A program made the translations under genes and the position numbers. Below the pieces are notes generated by a model. The model saw only the letters and a list, made by a program, of their open reading frames with translations. It made no database searches and was not told the origin of the DNA. A stretch of 64,000 bases of DNA from Chromobotia macracanthus (Eukaryota > Chordata > Actinopteri > Cypriniformes > Botiidae), in NCBI GenBank assembly GCA_036877525.1, contig JAZGTH010000002.1:15851001-15915000 (forward strand), given 5' to 3'. Shown piece by piece: positions 1-13,200 of the stretch. Each line of letters opens with the position of its first letter. Position 1 is the stretch's first letter.

Positions 1-231
1 GGTAAAAGAAACCTTGCCTAAAATTATACATAGACTTAAGAGGACATATAAAATCATAAAAACTGTAGGATGAGTCTTGAAAACAGGAAGCATCCAGTGA
101 GATCTGATGGAGCGTTTGTTCTGCAGTATCATGATTCCTCCAGCTGGTGGCAGTAGAGGACTGTGTATGTTTATAACATCTCATTGTATCAGATACTGAT
201 TATCATACGAGCTGATGGGCAGCTTGTGACA

Positions 232-3200
232 TTACGTCAGATCCTGTCCTCCATTCAGCCACGCCCACTCCCTCAACATCTGACAGAGAGATTTAAAGAG
301 ACGCACACCATTAATGATGCTGAATATAATCACTGATGTGTATGAGTATGTACGATGTATGTCTGATGTGTGTGGGTATGACTGTGATGTGTGTGTTTGT
401 GTGTCTGATGGTCTGATGTGTGTGGGTATGACTGTTGTTGTGTGTGTGTGTATGTCTGATGGTCTGATGTGTGTGGGTATGACTGTGATGTGTGTGTTTG
501 TGTGTCTGATGGTCTGATGTGTGTGGGTATGACTGTTGTGTGTGTGTGTGTTTGTGTGTCTGATGGTCTGATGTGTGTGTGATGTGTGTATGTCTGATGG
601 TCTGATGTGTGTGGGTATGACTGTTGTGTGTGTGTGTGTGTGTCTGATGGTCTGATGTGTGTGTGTGATGTGTGTATGTCTGATGGTCTGATGTGTGTGG
701 GTATGACTGTGATGTGTGTGTTTGTGTGTCTGATGGTCTGATGTGTGTGGGTATGACTGTGATGTGTGTGTTTGTGTGTCTGATGGTCTGATGTGTGTGT
801 TTGTGTGTCTGATGGTCTGATGTGTGTGTGTGTGTGTTTGTGTGTCTGATGGTCTGATGTGTGTGTGTGATGTGTGTATGTCTGATGGTCTGATGTGTGT
901 GGGTATGACTGTGATGTGTGTGTTTGTGTGTCTGATGTGTGTGTGTGTTACCTGCATGCTGCTCTCTGTCTCCTGAATGGTTTCTTGTACTAAACTCTGT
1001 AGGCGACTCTCAAATGATTTACTCTCCTCAATTACAATGTGAGACTCATCTCTACATACACACATACACAAATAAATGCAAAGTCATTCACTGTATCTGT
1101 GAAGTATGGAGAGTGGAGGATTTTCATTTCTGGGAAATTTAATTTAAAAAATTAATATAAAAAATAAGCATGTGGATGTGTCTATTATTGAAGAATTTTT
1201 TCCATGTGTAACTTGGACACAAACCAAAAGATAAGACAGTGCATAACAAACAAAAATGTCTGGCATTACTGCAAAAACATACTGTAGCATCTGAAAACAA
1301 AAGACTCAATAAAGAAAAACTAACATTATGAATCAGATAATTTGATTTTATATTATGACTGGATTCAATTCAAAGCTGCTGTTAAATGTCTGATATGAAG
1401 GTGGGACTCACGTCTGGGGCAAATGGGGCAGGCTGGTGGGAGGAGGGGGTCTGTGAGGCAGGAGAGTTCGACCCCCATCTGGACTGCCACTCACTGGACT
1501 ACGAACTTTACTCTGTACAACACACACATCACTGGGATTATGTATCGTACATGTACTGTACACTGCTTAGTATATATACTATACTATACAGTGCTACTGT
1601 ATTTCAGAACACAATGCAGTGTTTAAAACTGCTGTGCTATGCTGCTGTCACATGACTTCAGTCCAACAGCAGTGTACTCCACATATTCACATATTACAAG
1701 AAATAGTTTGTGTTTGCAGTATGCAGTCCCACACGTGTCTTACCAAAGATTAGAGAATTAATGCTGCAGCTCTGTTAATATGAATGGAGGAAAGCGCAAG
1801 TCTGTCTGCTTGTTAAGCCGTGAGCAAGTACTGGGACACACTAATGCATAATGGAAGGGACCGCTGTTGCCTAGACAACAATGTAAACAACCACACACAT
1901 CAAAACGCAACTCCTGCATTTAAGCATTTCTTCATTCATTATGAATTGTCATTTTTACTAGTACTTTTACATTAGTTTAATGTTTTAATTCATTGACGCA
2001 TCACTTATTTGATTTATTAATTCAGTGTCACGTCACCATCTTGCAATGAGTTGTGGGTAATATCACCTGTTAGTTATCATGGATCTGCACTTTGAACTTT
2101 TGCTGGCAATATTAGACCCTCCAGGTACTTTAAGAACACTCATTTCAACATACTGTGATTTAGGACATACTAATTCTAATTTCAATTACTATTTAGGGTG
2201 GACAGCATGTGCCACTAATTCTACTAGAATTAGCCAATCATCAGTCACTAAACACTAACAATTCTTTGGGTGAGGGTCTCTGTACAGACATGCAGCTGCT
2301 AAAAAACCTGTGAAAACTGTGACCTGAAAAACTGCTTTTAGTAGCGTTTTTTAACTTAAGAAACAGTATTTATGGTTCAGTTCATATCAGGTTTAATAGT
2401 TGGTCGGAATTATATTGTTGTATTCTGATCTCAGCCAGTGATTTTAGAGATATCTGTCTTTCTTCGTTTAAGTAGACAGGATATGCAGAGACCTTCATTA
2501 CAGGAACTTTGGTCTTACACAGGCCACTTTGAGCAGGTTCCAGAGTTCTTTCTGTCTCTTCTCCTGCAGGTGCAGAAGCTGTTTCTCACTCTGAGCCATT
2601 GAGGTGACCATCCCCTCCACCCGCGGTAACAGCTCCAGAACTCTCTGACGACACGCCATCGTCTTACTGTACACACACACATGCCAAACATACACACAAG
2701 CATCAGCTGTGTTCTACAACCAAGTGAGCTGCCTACCTAGATAGCACTGGAACATATCAGACATGTTCCTGACAGTCTCTGAAGAAATCTGAATAAACAC
2801 ACACACAAGTTTGTACAGCTGTCTTTGTGAGAACATACACTGACACAATATAATTTCTAGCCCCTTTCCCTAACCCTTACTTTAAACCTAACCTTAACCG
2901 TAAACCAAGTCTTAACCCTCAAACAGCCCTTGTGGGTGTCCGAAAGTAAGAATCAGACAAAATGTCCTCACTTTACTCTTTGTCCTTGCTCTGATGGTCT
3001 AACTGGTCACACCGGTCCTCACAAAGATAGCTATACAAGTGCATACACATGCACACACACAGAAACAAACCTCAGGTGTGTGTAAAAGTCTCGTAACTTC
3101 CTCTCATAGAACTGAATAGCTTGGACCAGCAGTTTAATGACCTCCTGACAGTCACCTGCGCACCGCTGCTCTGGAAACAGATGTTAGAGAGACAGAACGC

Positions 3201-6200
3201 TGAGATCCTCAGAACACAGTCAAACATATGACAGCAGAAGATCTGGACTCTCTACCTCACCTCTTGGTTTCTCTCTCAGTTTACGGAGTAACTCCATGGC
3301 TTTCACTTCACTACGCAACACAACACATCAGAGGTGAGGGTGTGTACTCATACATTTACATTACATTTATTTATTTAGCAGACACTTTTATCCAAAGCAG
3401 CTTACAAAGAAAGAAAGAAAGAAAGAGAGATAGAGGATTTAACATTTTGCCCTAAAAACCAGCAAGCAAAGACTACAAAGCTACATTTACAAGTGGGAAT
3501 CACATTCTAGAGTCAGAATGTTTTTTAAAAAACAGTAAAAGTTTTTTTAAAGCAAAGATTAATAAACAGGTCAAGACATTTATACTGATTTACTATTTCA
3601 GCAGGCATGTTGCCAGCCTCTAGAGCAGCCATTATGCTGATCATATGGTAGTGTGTGTGTGTGTGTGTGTGTGTGTGTATTGTACAGTGTCTCTAAGGCC
3701 TCTCCGCTTCTCCATGGTTGTCTCTGGATGTCCACAATATCAGTCTGTAAACTCATCATCTCCTCTTCCAGTTTATTCACATCCTCTGTCTGACACACAC
3801 ACACATCTAGTTATAAATACACAGCTAGTTATAAACAATATAACCTAACACCAACCCACACCCCACACTCTAACCCTAACAGAAAACCTTCTACATTTTT
3901 ATAATTTAAAACACTGAATTTACCATATATAAAGTTTTTATAAATTAGGATGTCCCTAAAATGAAGTTTTGCTTAGATTTGTCAAGTTTTGCAGGGTAGA
4001 GATTTGTCCTCAATATATGGTTTATTAAATCCACACACACAATACACACTCTTACTCTCACCTGTCCACAGCTAACAGCAGTTTGTTCCATTTCACGCCA
4101 GACACTCAATAATTTTTCAGATGCTGAAACATCATTAACACACAGCAGTGTTAATCTATGCTAATGCTCACACAGGACTAAGTATGTGTGCTTGTTCAGA
4201 ATAGTGTACTACTAACAGCATACTTTCTGAAATACAGCATAAGTGCACAGCATGTACATTTTGTGGACTGTATCTCAGTGTAATGCAGTCATTTGCATTG
4301 TGGTCATTTATCATGTAGTATACTATTAATTCAAACAGTTATTTCTGTATACTGCATTACATACATTTTTAAAGAACAGTAGTATGTAGCATGCAGTATA
4401 TACAGTGTAATATACAGTAGACAGCACACTAGTGTGTCATTCCCAGCAGCATGCACGTGTGTTTGTGTGCTGTACCGATCCCTGAAGCTCTCTGCTCCTG
4501 GTATTTGTCGATGTCAATGTGCAGACTGGTGCTGAAGAACTCCAGCGTGGCTCTGAGCCTCTGGTGCATGGACACCATCTCATTCTTCTGCTTGGACAAC
4601 GTCCCATTGTGTCTGAGAAGACTCATTCTACAACAGAGAGGGTGAACGAGAGATGCTCAGGTCATTTTACAGACTGTTATATTCGCTGTCAACAAGAGTG
4701 TTTGGTTAATAAACTTCTTCATAAAAACAGAAGGCTTCATAGGGAGACTGTTTTTTAACAACTGGCTGTTACATTCTGATCCGCAGATCACACCTGTGGT
4801 GCTGCTGAAGTACGGTATGATAACAAAGGTTTTGAGAGCACAGGTTTAAAAGTAGTGGTGTGAAGCCAAAGACGAGCGCAGTATTAAACATGCCATTAGT
4901 GATTTCTGGGAAACACTGTCAAAAACTGAAATCAGTACCCAAACAAACAATTCTGTGAATATTTGATACATGTTCTGTTCTGTGGTGAAATAAAAATACT
5001 GTTTGCACATAATCCTCGCTGTGTAAAAATTAAAAGAAGAAAAACAAAGTGGATCAAACCAATTACTATAACACTCATAACCAGTCTATATACTCAGGTT
5101 CTATATTCTTTTCACTTTAATTTCATTAAATGATACAACATAGCACATTAAGAGTACATGAACACAGTTTTTACTGTTTTTAAACACAAATTATTAGTGG
5201 AGTATTAGTGGAACTGAAGGTGTCATAATAAACACACATCATCGTTGTCATCAGTGAGTCTGGTTAATCACATATAGTGGTGTCATCATCACAGCCTGGT
5301 GAAGCCAATCTTGAGAAGCTGCGTCGGCTGAGCCAGTGATCTGCTTTCGAATCGCTCTAACGGTAGTTTGATGGTGTCTCAAATCTGACAGAATTTCTAA
5401 CCAGCATGCACTGCTTCAAGTCAATGCCGATAGGTCTGTGCAGAGCTGCATGAAAATCAACACACCTGCTTGTGAAGAGCGTGTTTGTTATTTTGAGGAC
5501 GAAGCAATGAAATGAAGGGTGTGTTTGTTTGGGTATCAATTTCAAATCAACGTTTTCTCAGAAATCCTGCTGCACCTCTAAACACTCTGACATGTCTTAC
5601 ATGGCGACTTTCTGTCCCTGCTGCAGTCTCTGCCAGTCCTCTTTCAGTGTGCGGACAGTGTGCCAAGCTTGACCCCAGGTGCGTCTCTGGGCACTGTACG
5701 CCAGCAGGCGCTTGGGGTCGTTCTCTAAACCACAAAAGACATCCGTTCAGAAATCCTCTACAAACAAAACTACATTTGCACATTTTCAAATTTAATCATA
5801 CAGTTATATCTAAAAGTATAACATTTACACAAACCAAAACAAGACAGCACAGCTACACTAAAATGATCTTCAATAAAGTTTAAATGGACACACAGAATTT
5901 CATTATTGTGTAGTGTTGTTGGTTTATTTAAAAAAGTGTAACAAAAACTCACGAACAAATCGGACGTTTTCAGGAAGGACGCGGGGACTAAACTGCGGCT
6001 CATATTTGCAGCAGGAGCGGTCAAACAGGAAAACTAGTGGCTCTTCTGCCCGACGACTGTCCAGCATCTGACGCACACAACACAATCTTGTCAGAACTGC
6101 AGAACTACATTTCATCTATCACATTAAAGAGGAACTTCAAATAAACAAACATACAGTGTAATCGATCGCACACTGCATGATGCTAGTATGTGGCTCGAGG

Positions 6201-7166
6201 GCCAGTCCAGCCTCTAAGAGCAGCTCCTGATTGGCTGGAAGAATGTGAGTGTCATGTGCGATTCGCTCCTGCAGGGACGCCACATCCTCCTCCGGCTGGA
6301 CGGTGTATGTGAATATTTCAGCAGAGCTCATGTTCAACACGTGCACCAGCTGAAGAGAGACAGGACAAGATCATGTGACATCACCTGACACCCAGTTCCT
6401 CAGTGTTCTCTCTGACCTGAAGTACCTTTAGATTCAGAATGCGGTTTAATTCATCAAAGCAGAAGCAGGCTCCCTTCGGAGGGTCTTTGCCCCCCTCTGA
6501 GGGATCCTTACTGTCCTCCTCCAAGTCTTTGATTGCATCCTGGCTGTCTTTGCTTTGCCGTCTCAGATCTTTGCCTCGTTGTTTAGGAGACCATCTCAGC
6601 ATCAGCTGTAGCCAGTGCTCCAGTTCCCCAGCTAACAGTCTGAAACACATAATCACTCGTCATTGCAGACGGTATTTGACTGGACCAAAATGTGCATCAA
6701 TGTCATCAATACTTTTGTCTTCCCTAAATGGGAAATAACATTTTAAATGCATATACACATTATAGAACACATTAGCATATAGATGTGTTCATGCTAAAAA
6801 ACATGATAAAAAACATAACTAAAAGCTACAAAACTCATTCAAATGTTGTGGGGTCATAGAATTCCAAAACACAAGCAGAATATGATGAATTAAGCACTGG
6901 TGAAGATGCTGACAGATGTACTAATACAAGTTTAACTGAAGACACCTGCAATGTATTTGTGACAATTTTAAAACATTTGTCATATGCATGGAAAGTGCGC
7001 CTGTACTTTGGGACCCGTGGATACTCGTGGATACTCTGCTCATGTGATCACGACTCACTTATTGAGGTTGTGTGGATTAGGCAGATGTTTGGAGAATCTG
7101 ACCTCTCCCATCAGATCTTCATAAACCACTATATCATTTTCTTGTTTCTGCAACATCTTGCTGTGC

Positions 7167-7208
<42 letters not shown>

Positions 7209-10200
7209 TAATAAAGTTCAAATGATCCTGGATTTATTTTGCAACACACCCATCAGTGCTGGCGTCAGTCAGGGTTTTCTTAATTTTTCACAGACGATAT
7301 TTGATAACACAGACTACTGGAGCTCAGCCAATCACAGTAAAGGAATCTTTAGAACAACAAACTGCAAAATCAGTAATATAATCTTTACTTGCACTGGACA
7401 ATGAAGGCTGAGGATTGTTTATGGAAGTGCTTTGAGCACTGACTTAACCTGACTTAACCCTTCAATGTCTGTGTTTCAGCTTTCACTGATTAACGGATAT
7501 AAACACTGAATATCACCTCACACACTGAGACACTTTAACACTGTTCTCAATACAGACGCTTCAGATTTTCACATATCTGACACTCAGATTAGTTTGAGCT
7601 CTTTACAGGTGATTGGCCCCTTTCCAAACATGATCTGATACATCTGATCAGCATGTGTGCTGCGACATCATCACTGGGCGTTCAGGTAACGGCAGTAAAC
7701 GTCAGGAGAACGATGGAAACATATATGTACCAACACATGCACTTTAGCAGCGGAAAAGAAACTGAATAACTGTGTTATTGAGGAGGCAATTACATAACAA
7801 CTAAAAACAAAGTTCTTTGTGTTCGTTTACACAACAACATCGTTTTGGAATCATGAAAACACAAACAGGTTTCAAATGAATCTGTGTGAATGAGAAACAT
7901 TTTGACAACACTGTTGTCTGTATGCAAAAACACAGAGAAACTTTTCTGATTTTAGTTCATTGTTGTCATGTAAACATACCCTTAGTTGTTGTGTTCATGT
8001 AAACAGCGTGTGATGTGTGTTGAGTGAGTGTAAAGGAATCAGATCTGTGGATCAGATCTCTGCAGTGTTCAGAAGAAGCTTTCTGGTGTCTATACCACTG
8101 AACAGGTTGCCAGGTCGGTAGAAAAGGTCTGAATCCTGTGATACATTCAAACACCAGGGTCCCAAAACTCCAGTAGTCCACAGCAACCGTATACTTCTGC
8201 TGTTCCAACAGCTCAGGGGCCTTGAGAGAGACAGAGAGAGAAAACACTCGTCGAGAGAGTTTAAACAATGAGATTCAAACATGCACTCATATACCAACCA
8301 AATACTGCAGCGTCCCAACAAACGAGGTGCAGAGACTGCTCTGATCCAGCTCTTTAGCATAGCCCAGATCTATGATCTTATGAACCAACTACAAGACACA
8401 ATGTGACAGACAGACAAGTGATGCAGAATTAAAACAGAGCTGAGATTACTGCAGTATGATTGGCAGCTCAGATGAGATGTATTGATGAGAAATGTTTATG
8501 ATGTGTGTTCATCCTGTGCTGTGATGTACACAGTAGCTGTGCTGACCAATCAGCATCAGTTTTATACTAATCAAACACTTCCCGTGTTCTCACCCTCTTC
8601 TCTCCCTGTTGAAGGACGATGTTTTCTGGCTTCAGGTCTCTGTGAATGATTCTCATACCATGGAGGTATGTCAGCGCTGAGGCTGGAAACAGAGAGAGTG
8701 TGTGTGAGATGATTCATCCTCTTCACTGATCTCACAGCACATCTGGACCATATTACAAACTGTGACATTTACAAGACAAGATCTGACATAAATACAAACT
8801 CAGGCCCCACAAGGAAAACTGATTGTTTAAACATACATACATGATGCTTATTTGAAATTGTCAAAATGCAAAAAAGGTTTGTGTAAGGTTTGGGGGTAGG
8901 GTGAGGGTTATAGGGGACAGAATATATTCACAGAGAGTTTCACACTGGAGTTTTCCTTTTTTTACAAAATTGCAAAAAGGATGATTTGAAATCCTGCATT
9001 ACTTAAACCATGACACTCCTGTGAACCGTCACTCAGAGCAGAAGTTGTTTTTCTCACAATTGCCATTTAGGAAAGCGCTGAGAAACAGCAGGATGAGGCG
9101 GCTGACTGAAGAAACTGAAGCGCCTCAGACTGATGTAAACATGACATGCCGCTCAACTCACGTCGTGTGACCTTCTTTAAATCAGGTCAGAGCTCGTGAA
9201 TTCTGGATTGGTGTGTGTGTGTCGTTCCACTCATTGAGGGAAATGAACAAGGCACATAAAGTGACTACAGGGTCAAAGGTCAGCTGAAGTGTCACAGTAG
9301 GTGAGTCAGTGATCATTCTCTGGGGATTTTACATTTTTGTGTAAAAAAATGTAAAATGTAAAAACTCGTGTGAGTGTGTGTGTGTGTGTGTGAGAGGATC
9401 TCTTCACTGATCTCACAGCACATCTGGATCATAGTATAAACTGTGACATTTACAAGACGAGATCTGACACAAATACAAACTCAGGCCCCACAAGGAAAAC
9501 TGATTGTTTAAACATACATACATGATGCTTATTTGTCAAAATACAAAGGTTCTGTGTTGGTTTGAGGTGAGGGGATAGAATATACAGCTTGTACAGTATT
9601 AAAGTCAATATGACTAAAGTCCCCACAAAGTATAAAAACCTAATGTGTGCGAGTGGTCCTGGTATTCACTACATTATGGGGACCAAATGTCCCCACAGAT
9701 ATAGCAAAATACCAGTAAATTTTGACCTTGTGGGGATATTTGTATATCCCCATAAGGAAAACATACTTATAAATCATACTGAATGACTTTTTGAAGAAGA
9801 CCTAATGTAGAAGAAAGTCTTCTGTGATGTGTAGATTTTGGGGTACGGTTAGTGTAGGAGAATAGAAATACAGTTTATACAGTACTAAAACCATTACATC
9901 TATAGAATGTCTGCATAAAACATGAAAACCCAACATGTGTGAATGTGCTCACAAATGTCCTGAATCAGGGTCAGTACGGCGACCTCTCGCATCCCACAGC
10001 AGTTCTCAAGCAGGTTGAGATACTGTACATAGAGAAACACAGACATTACAAAATAAACAAGCTCTCTGGTAATACCACAGTACAGTGATGACATCATTAC
10101 AAGCTCACAAGACACCACACCATTAAATTATTATTATTTTAATTTATTATGTTATTTATATGGTTCATTAAAGAACCTGTCCACAGAAACATGAATTTAT

Positions 10201-13200
10201 TTGTCCAGATTTGTTCGCACCTTGCGCAGGTCTCCTCCCTGACAGTACTCCATAGCCAGCAGTGGAAGATCATTGGTGGCCAGTTTGTGAAGTTCTTCTG
10301 GAACATCTCTCGCTGCCACAACGTTCATATGATTCAACCTTAGAGAAGAAACACACAAGTCAGTGAACACTCCCTGCTCATAAGCTGCTGTGTTCCCTCT
10401 AACATCTGCCTTATATCATGTTTTATTCAAATGTCTGTAATATTCAGACAGCTGGTCTGACGTGCCTTAAATCAAATAAAACCGAGTGAGAGAAATAAAA
10501 GCATATGAACTTCAGGCACCATAACAGAGTAACTGTGTTGCGATGTGAAACTCAAGGCCAGGTGATGATGGTGAGGTAACACTCTAACACAATCACAGCT
10601 GAAGTGTAAGATGTGTTACTCGCTTTTCATCAGGACAAAAACAAATCAATTTTTTCTGTCCTTTAAGAAACCTGTACATACTATTTTGCCCACAAATCAC
10701 AACTCTTAAAAACTGAATATAGTAAAAAAATAGAGTGCAGAAGTGAATGTATCATGTATGTGCTGGTCACGTCCACACATGAGGTCAAGAAGGGGTTTTT
10801 GATCTGGACTGGAGACTCACTGTGGTGTAACAGGGATGAGGTTCCGCTTCAGTTCTACAGACACTGAATATAAAGACTGAGCTGATGCAGAAAACACATC
10901 AGAACACATTATCTGTGGTTTTTCAGTCAGTAGCAGCGTAGCTTGAGGATTGTACATGAATGAGATGAAGCATTGAATGAACCTTTTAAAATTATTTCAG
11001 CACATAAGTTGTTTCTGATGGTCCCAGTTTATGACGCTAAAAGTGAAATTATAATCAAACATTTCAGTAACCATCATGGAACCATTTCATCTGAAAATAG
11101 TTACACATCCTTCTTGGAAAAATGTAACAAACACACAGACAAGAGTCAGCAGAAACATTAATATTGTACTGCAGCTTCCCTGTGAGAAACACACACATAC
11201 ACTAATCTCAGTGTATGTGATAAATACACTGTGAGTTAATGTGTAAAATCTTTCTTAAATGATCACAATCAACTCATCTGAAATTAAGATTTGAGAAATA
11301 ACAAGCGAAACCTTGGGTGTTTTGTGAAAATGTGTGTGTATTTGTGGTTTGACTATATAGAGGGAGTTATGAGAGGGAGTTAGTCCAGATTTGTGGTTCT
11401 AACCATGTCTGGGGAGAGTTGGCCATAAATCGGAGACACCTAACCACATCGCAGTGTCATGGAAACTCACAATGTGACACCTTTAAGAAAAGTGTAATTT
11501 AACTCTTTACCTCTAAACACACCACCAGGACTAAATGCACTGACTGATAAATTGTTTTTACAAAATGAAGATGCCTCACTAATTTAACATTAGCACAAGT
11601 AAATCAAAACATTTACTAGTACATAGACATCAGAGTACCAGAAATTTATCTGCTTACATGTTGCTTATGTGATGTGTAGAGCTTTGAGATGATAATTCAA
11701 TTTATATCATGATCCTGCGTTCAAATACACAGATGAGCATAAACACAAACAAGCAGAGATGCTCCTGTATAAAGTCGAGTTTAAGGGTGTGATGACACAA
11801 ACAGAAACAGTCTTTATATCGCACACACAGCTGCGTGAAGCTTTTCTACTGCGGTGTCATAAATTCATCCTTCATTGTTTGTTTTCAGAGCTGTTTCATA
11901 AAAGCATGTAAAAATAGCTGAATAACAGTGGAAGCTTTGCGTGGTTGTGTAATGGACTTCACAGTAAATGGGAAATTTATTTAAGTTTTATTTATTAGAA
12001 TAGAAAGATTTTTATTGCCAAGAATGTTTACACACACAAGAAATTTGTCTTGGTGACAGGAGCTTCCAGTACAAAATTAAAATAAGAAAAACAGTTATAT
12101 TATTATATACCATGATGCTGTACCCTCACTGCACCGAACCCTCACTGCACCGTACCCTCACTGCACCGAACCCTCACTGCACCGTACCCTCACTGCACCG
12201 AACCCTCACTGCACCGTACCCTCACTGCACCGAACCCTCACTGCACCGAACCCTCACTGCACCGTACCCTCACTGCACCGAACCCTCACTGCACCGAACC
12301 CTCACTGCACCGAACCCTCACTGCACCGACCCTCACTGCACCCTCACTGCACCGAACCCTCACTGCACCGTACCCTCACTGCACCGAACCCTCACTGCAC
12401 CTCACTGCAACCCTCACTGCACCGTGCCCTCACTGCACCCTCACTGCACCGTACCTCCCTCACGCACCGAACCCTCACTGCACCGAACCCTCACTGCACC
12501 GAACCCTCACTGCACCGTACCCTCACTGCACCGAACCCTCACTGCACCGAACCCTCACTGCACCGAACCCTCACTGCACCGAACCCTCACTGCACCGTAC
12601 CCTCACTGCACCGTACCCTCACTGCACCGAACCCTCACTGCACCGAACCCTCACTGCACCGTACCCTCACTGCACCGAACCCTCACTGCACCGTACCCTC
12701 ACTGCACCGTACCCTCACTGCACCGTACCCTCACTGTTCTGTATCAAATATACATATAATTGCATTATCTCAATCATTTTCATTTACATTTAGCAGATGT
12801 TTTTATCTAAGGTGACATACAAAGTGAGGAAACAATAAAGTGATCTTGGGGAGCAAATAACATGAGAATCATCTCTGATACAGCCATTCTACATTGCAAA
12901 GGCAGAACGGTGAAATTGCTTTTTTATTTACGGATAAAGTATTCCTTCAAAACTTTAATCTGTAACGTAGCTTTTGCCTCTCTGTTTGAAACTCAAAATT
13001 GCAGGTTAATTGCAGTCAAATGACAAAGTCAAACATTTCCTGTGAAACCCCGGCAGCATAAATCATTATTTTAATTTAAAAAAGCTACAGATAGAAGTGA
13101 TTCAACTGACACTGGATCAGATATATTCACCTCTTCATGATCTGAATCTCTAAACTCCATCTGCCCTTGTTTTTGGCACTGAGTTCCTGTCGACATTGTT

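Noticed and set aside
232..1071. 279-codon His/Thr-rich open frame on the complement
   Set aside because: It joins two real ikbkb exons (952-1026 and 232-279) through a stop-free intronic minisatellite; the intron has proper splice sites.
12112..12759. 215-codon open frame PSLHRTLTAP-like
   Set aside because: Product of a 16-bp tandem repeat inside an ikbkb intron on the opposite strand.
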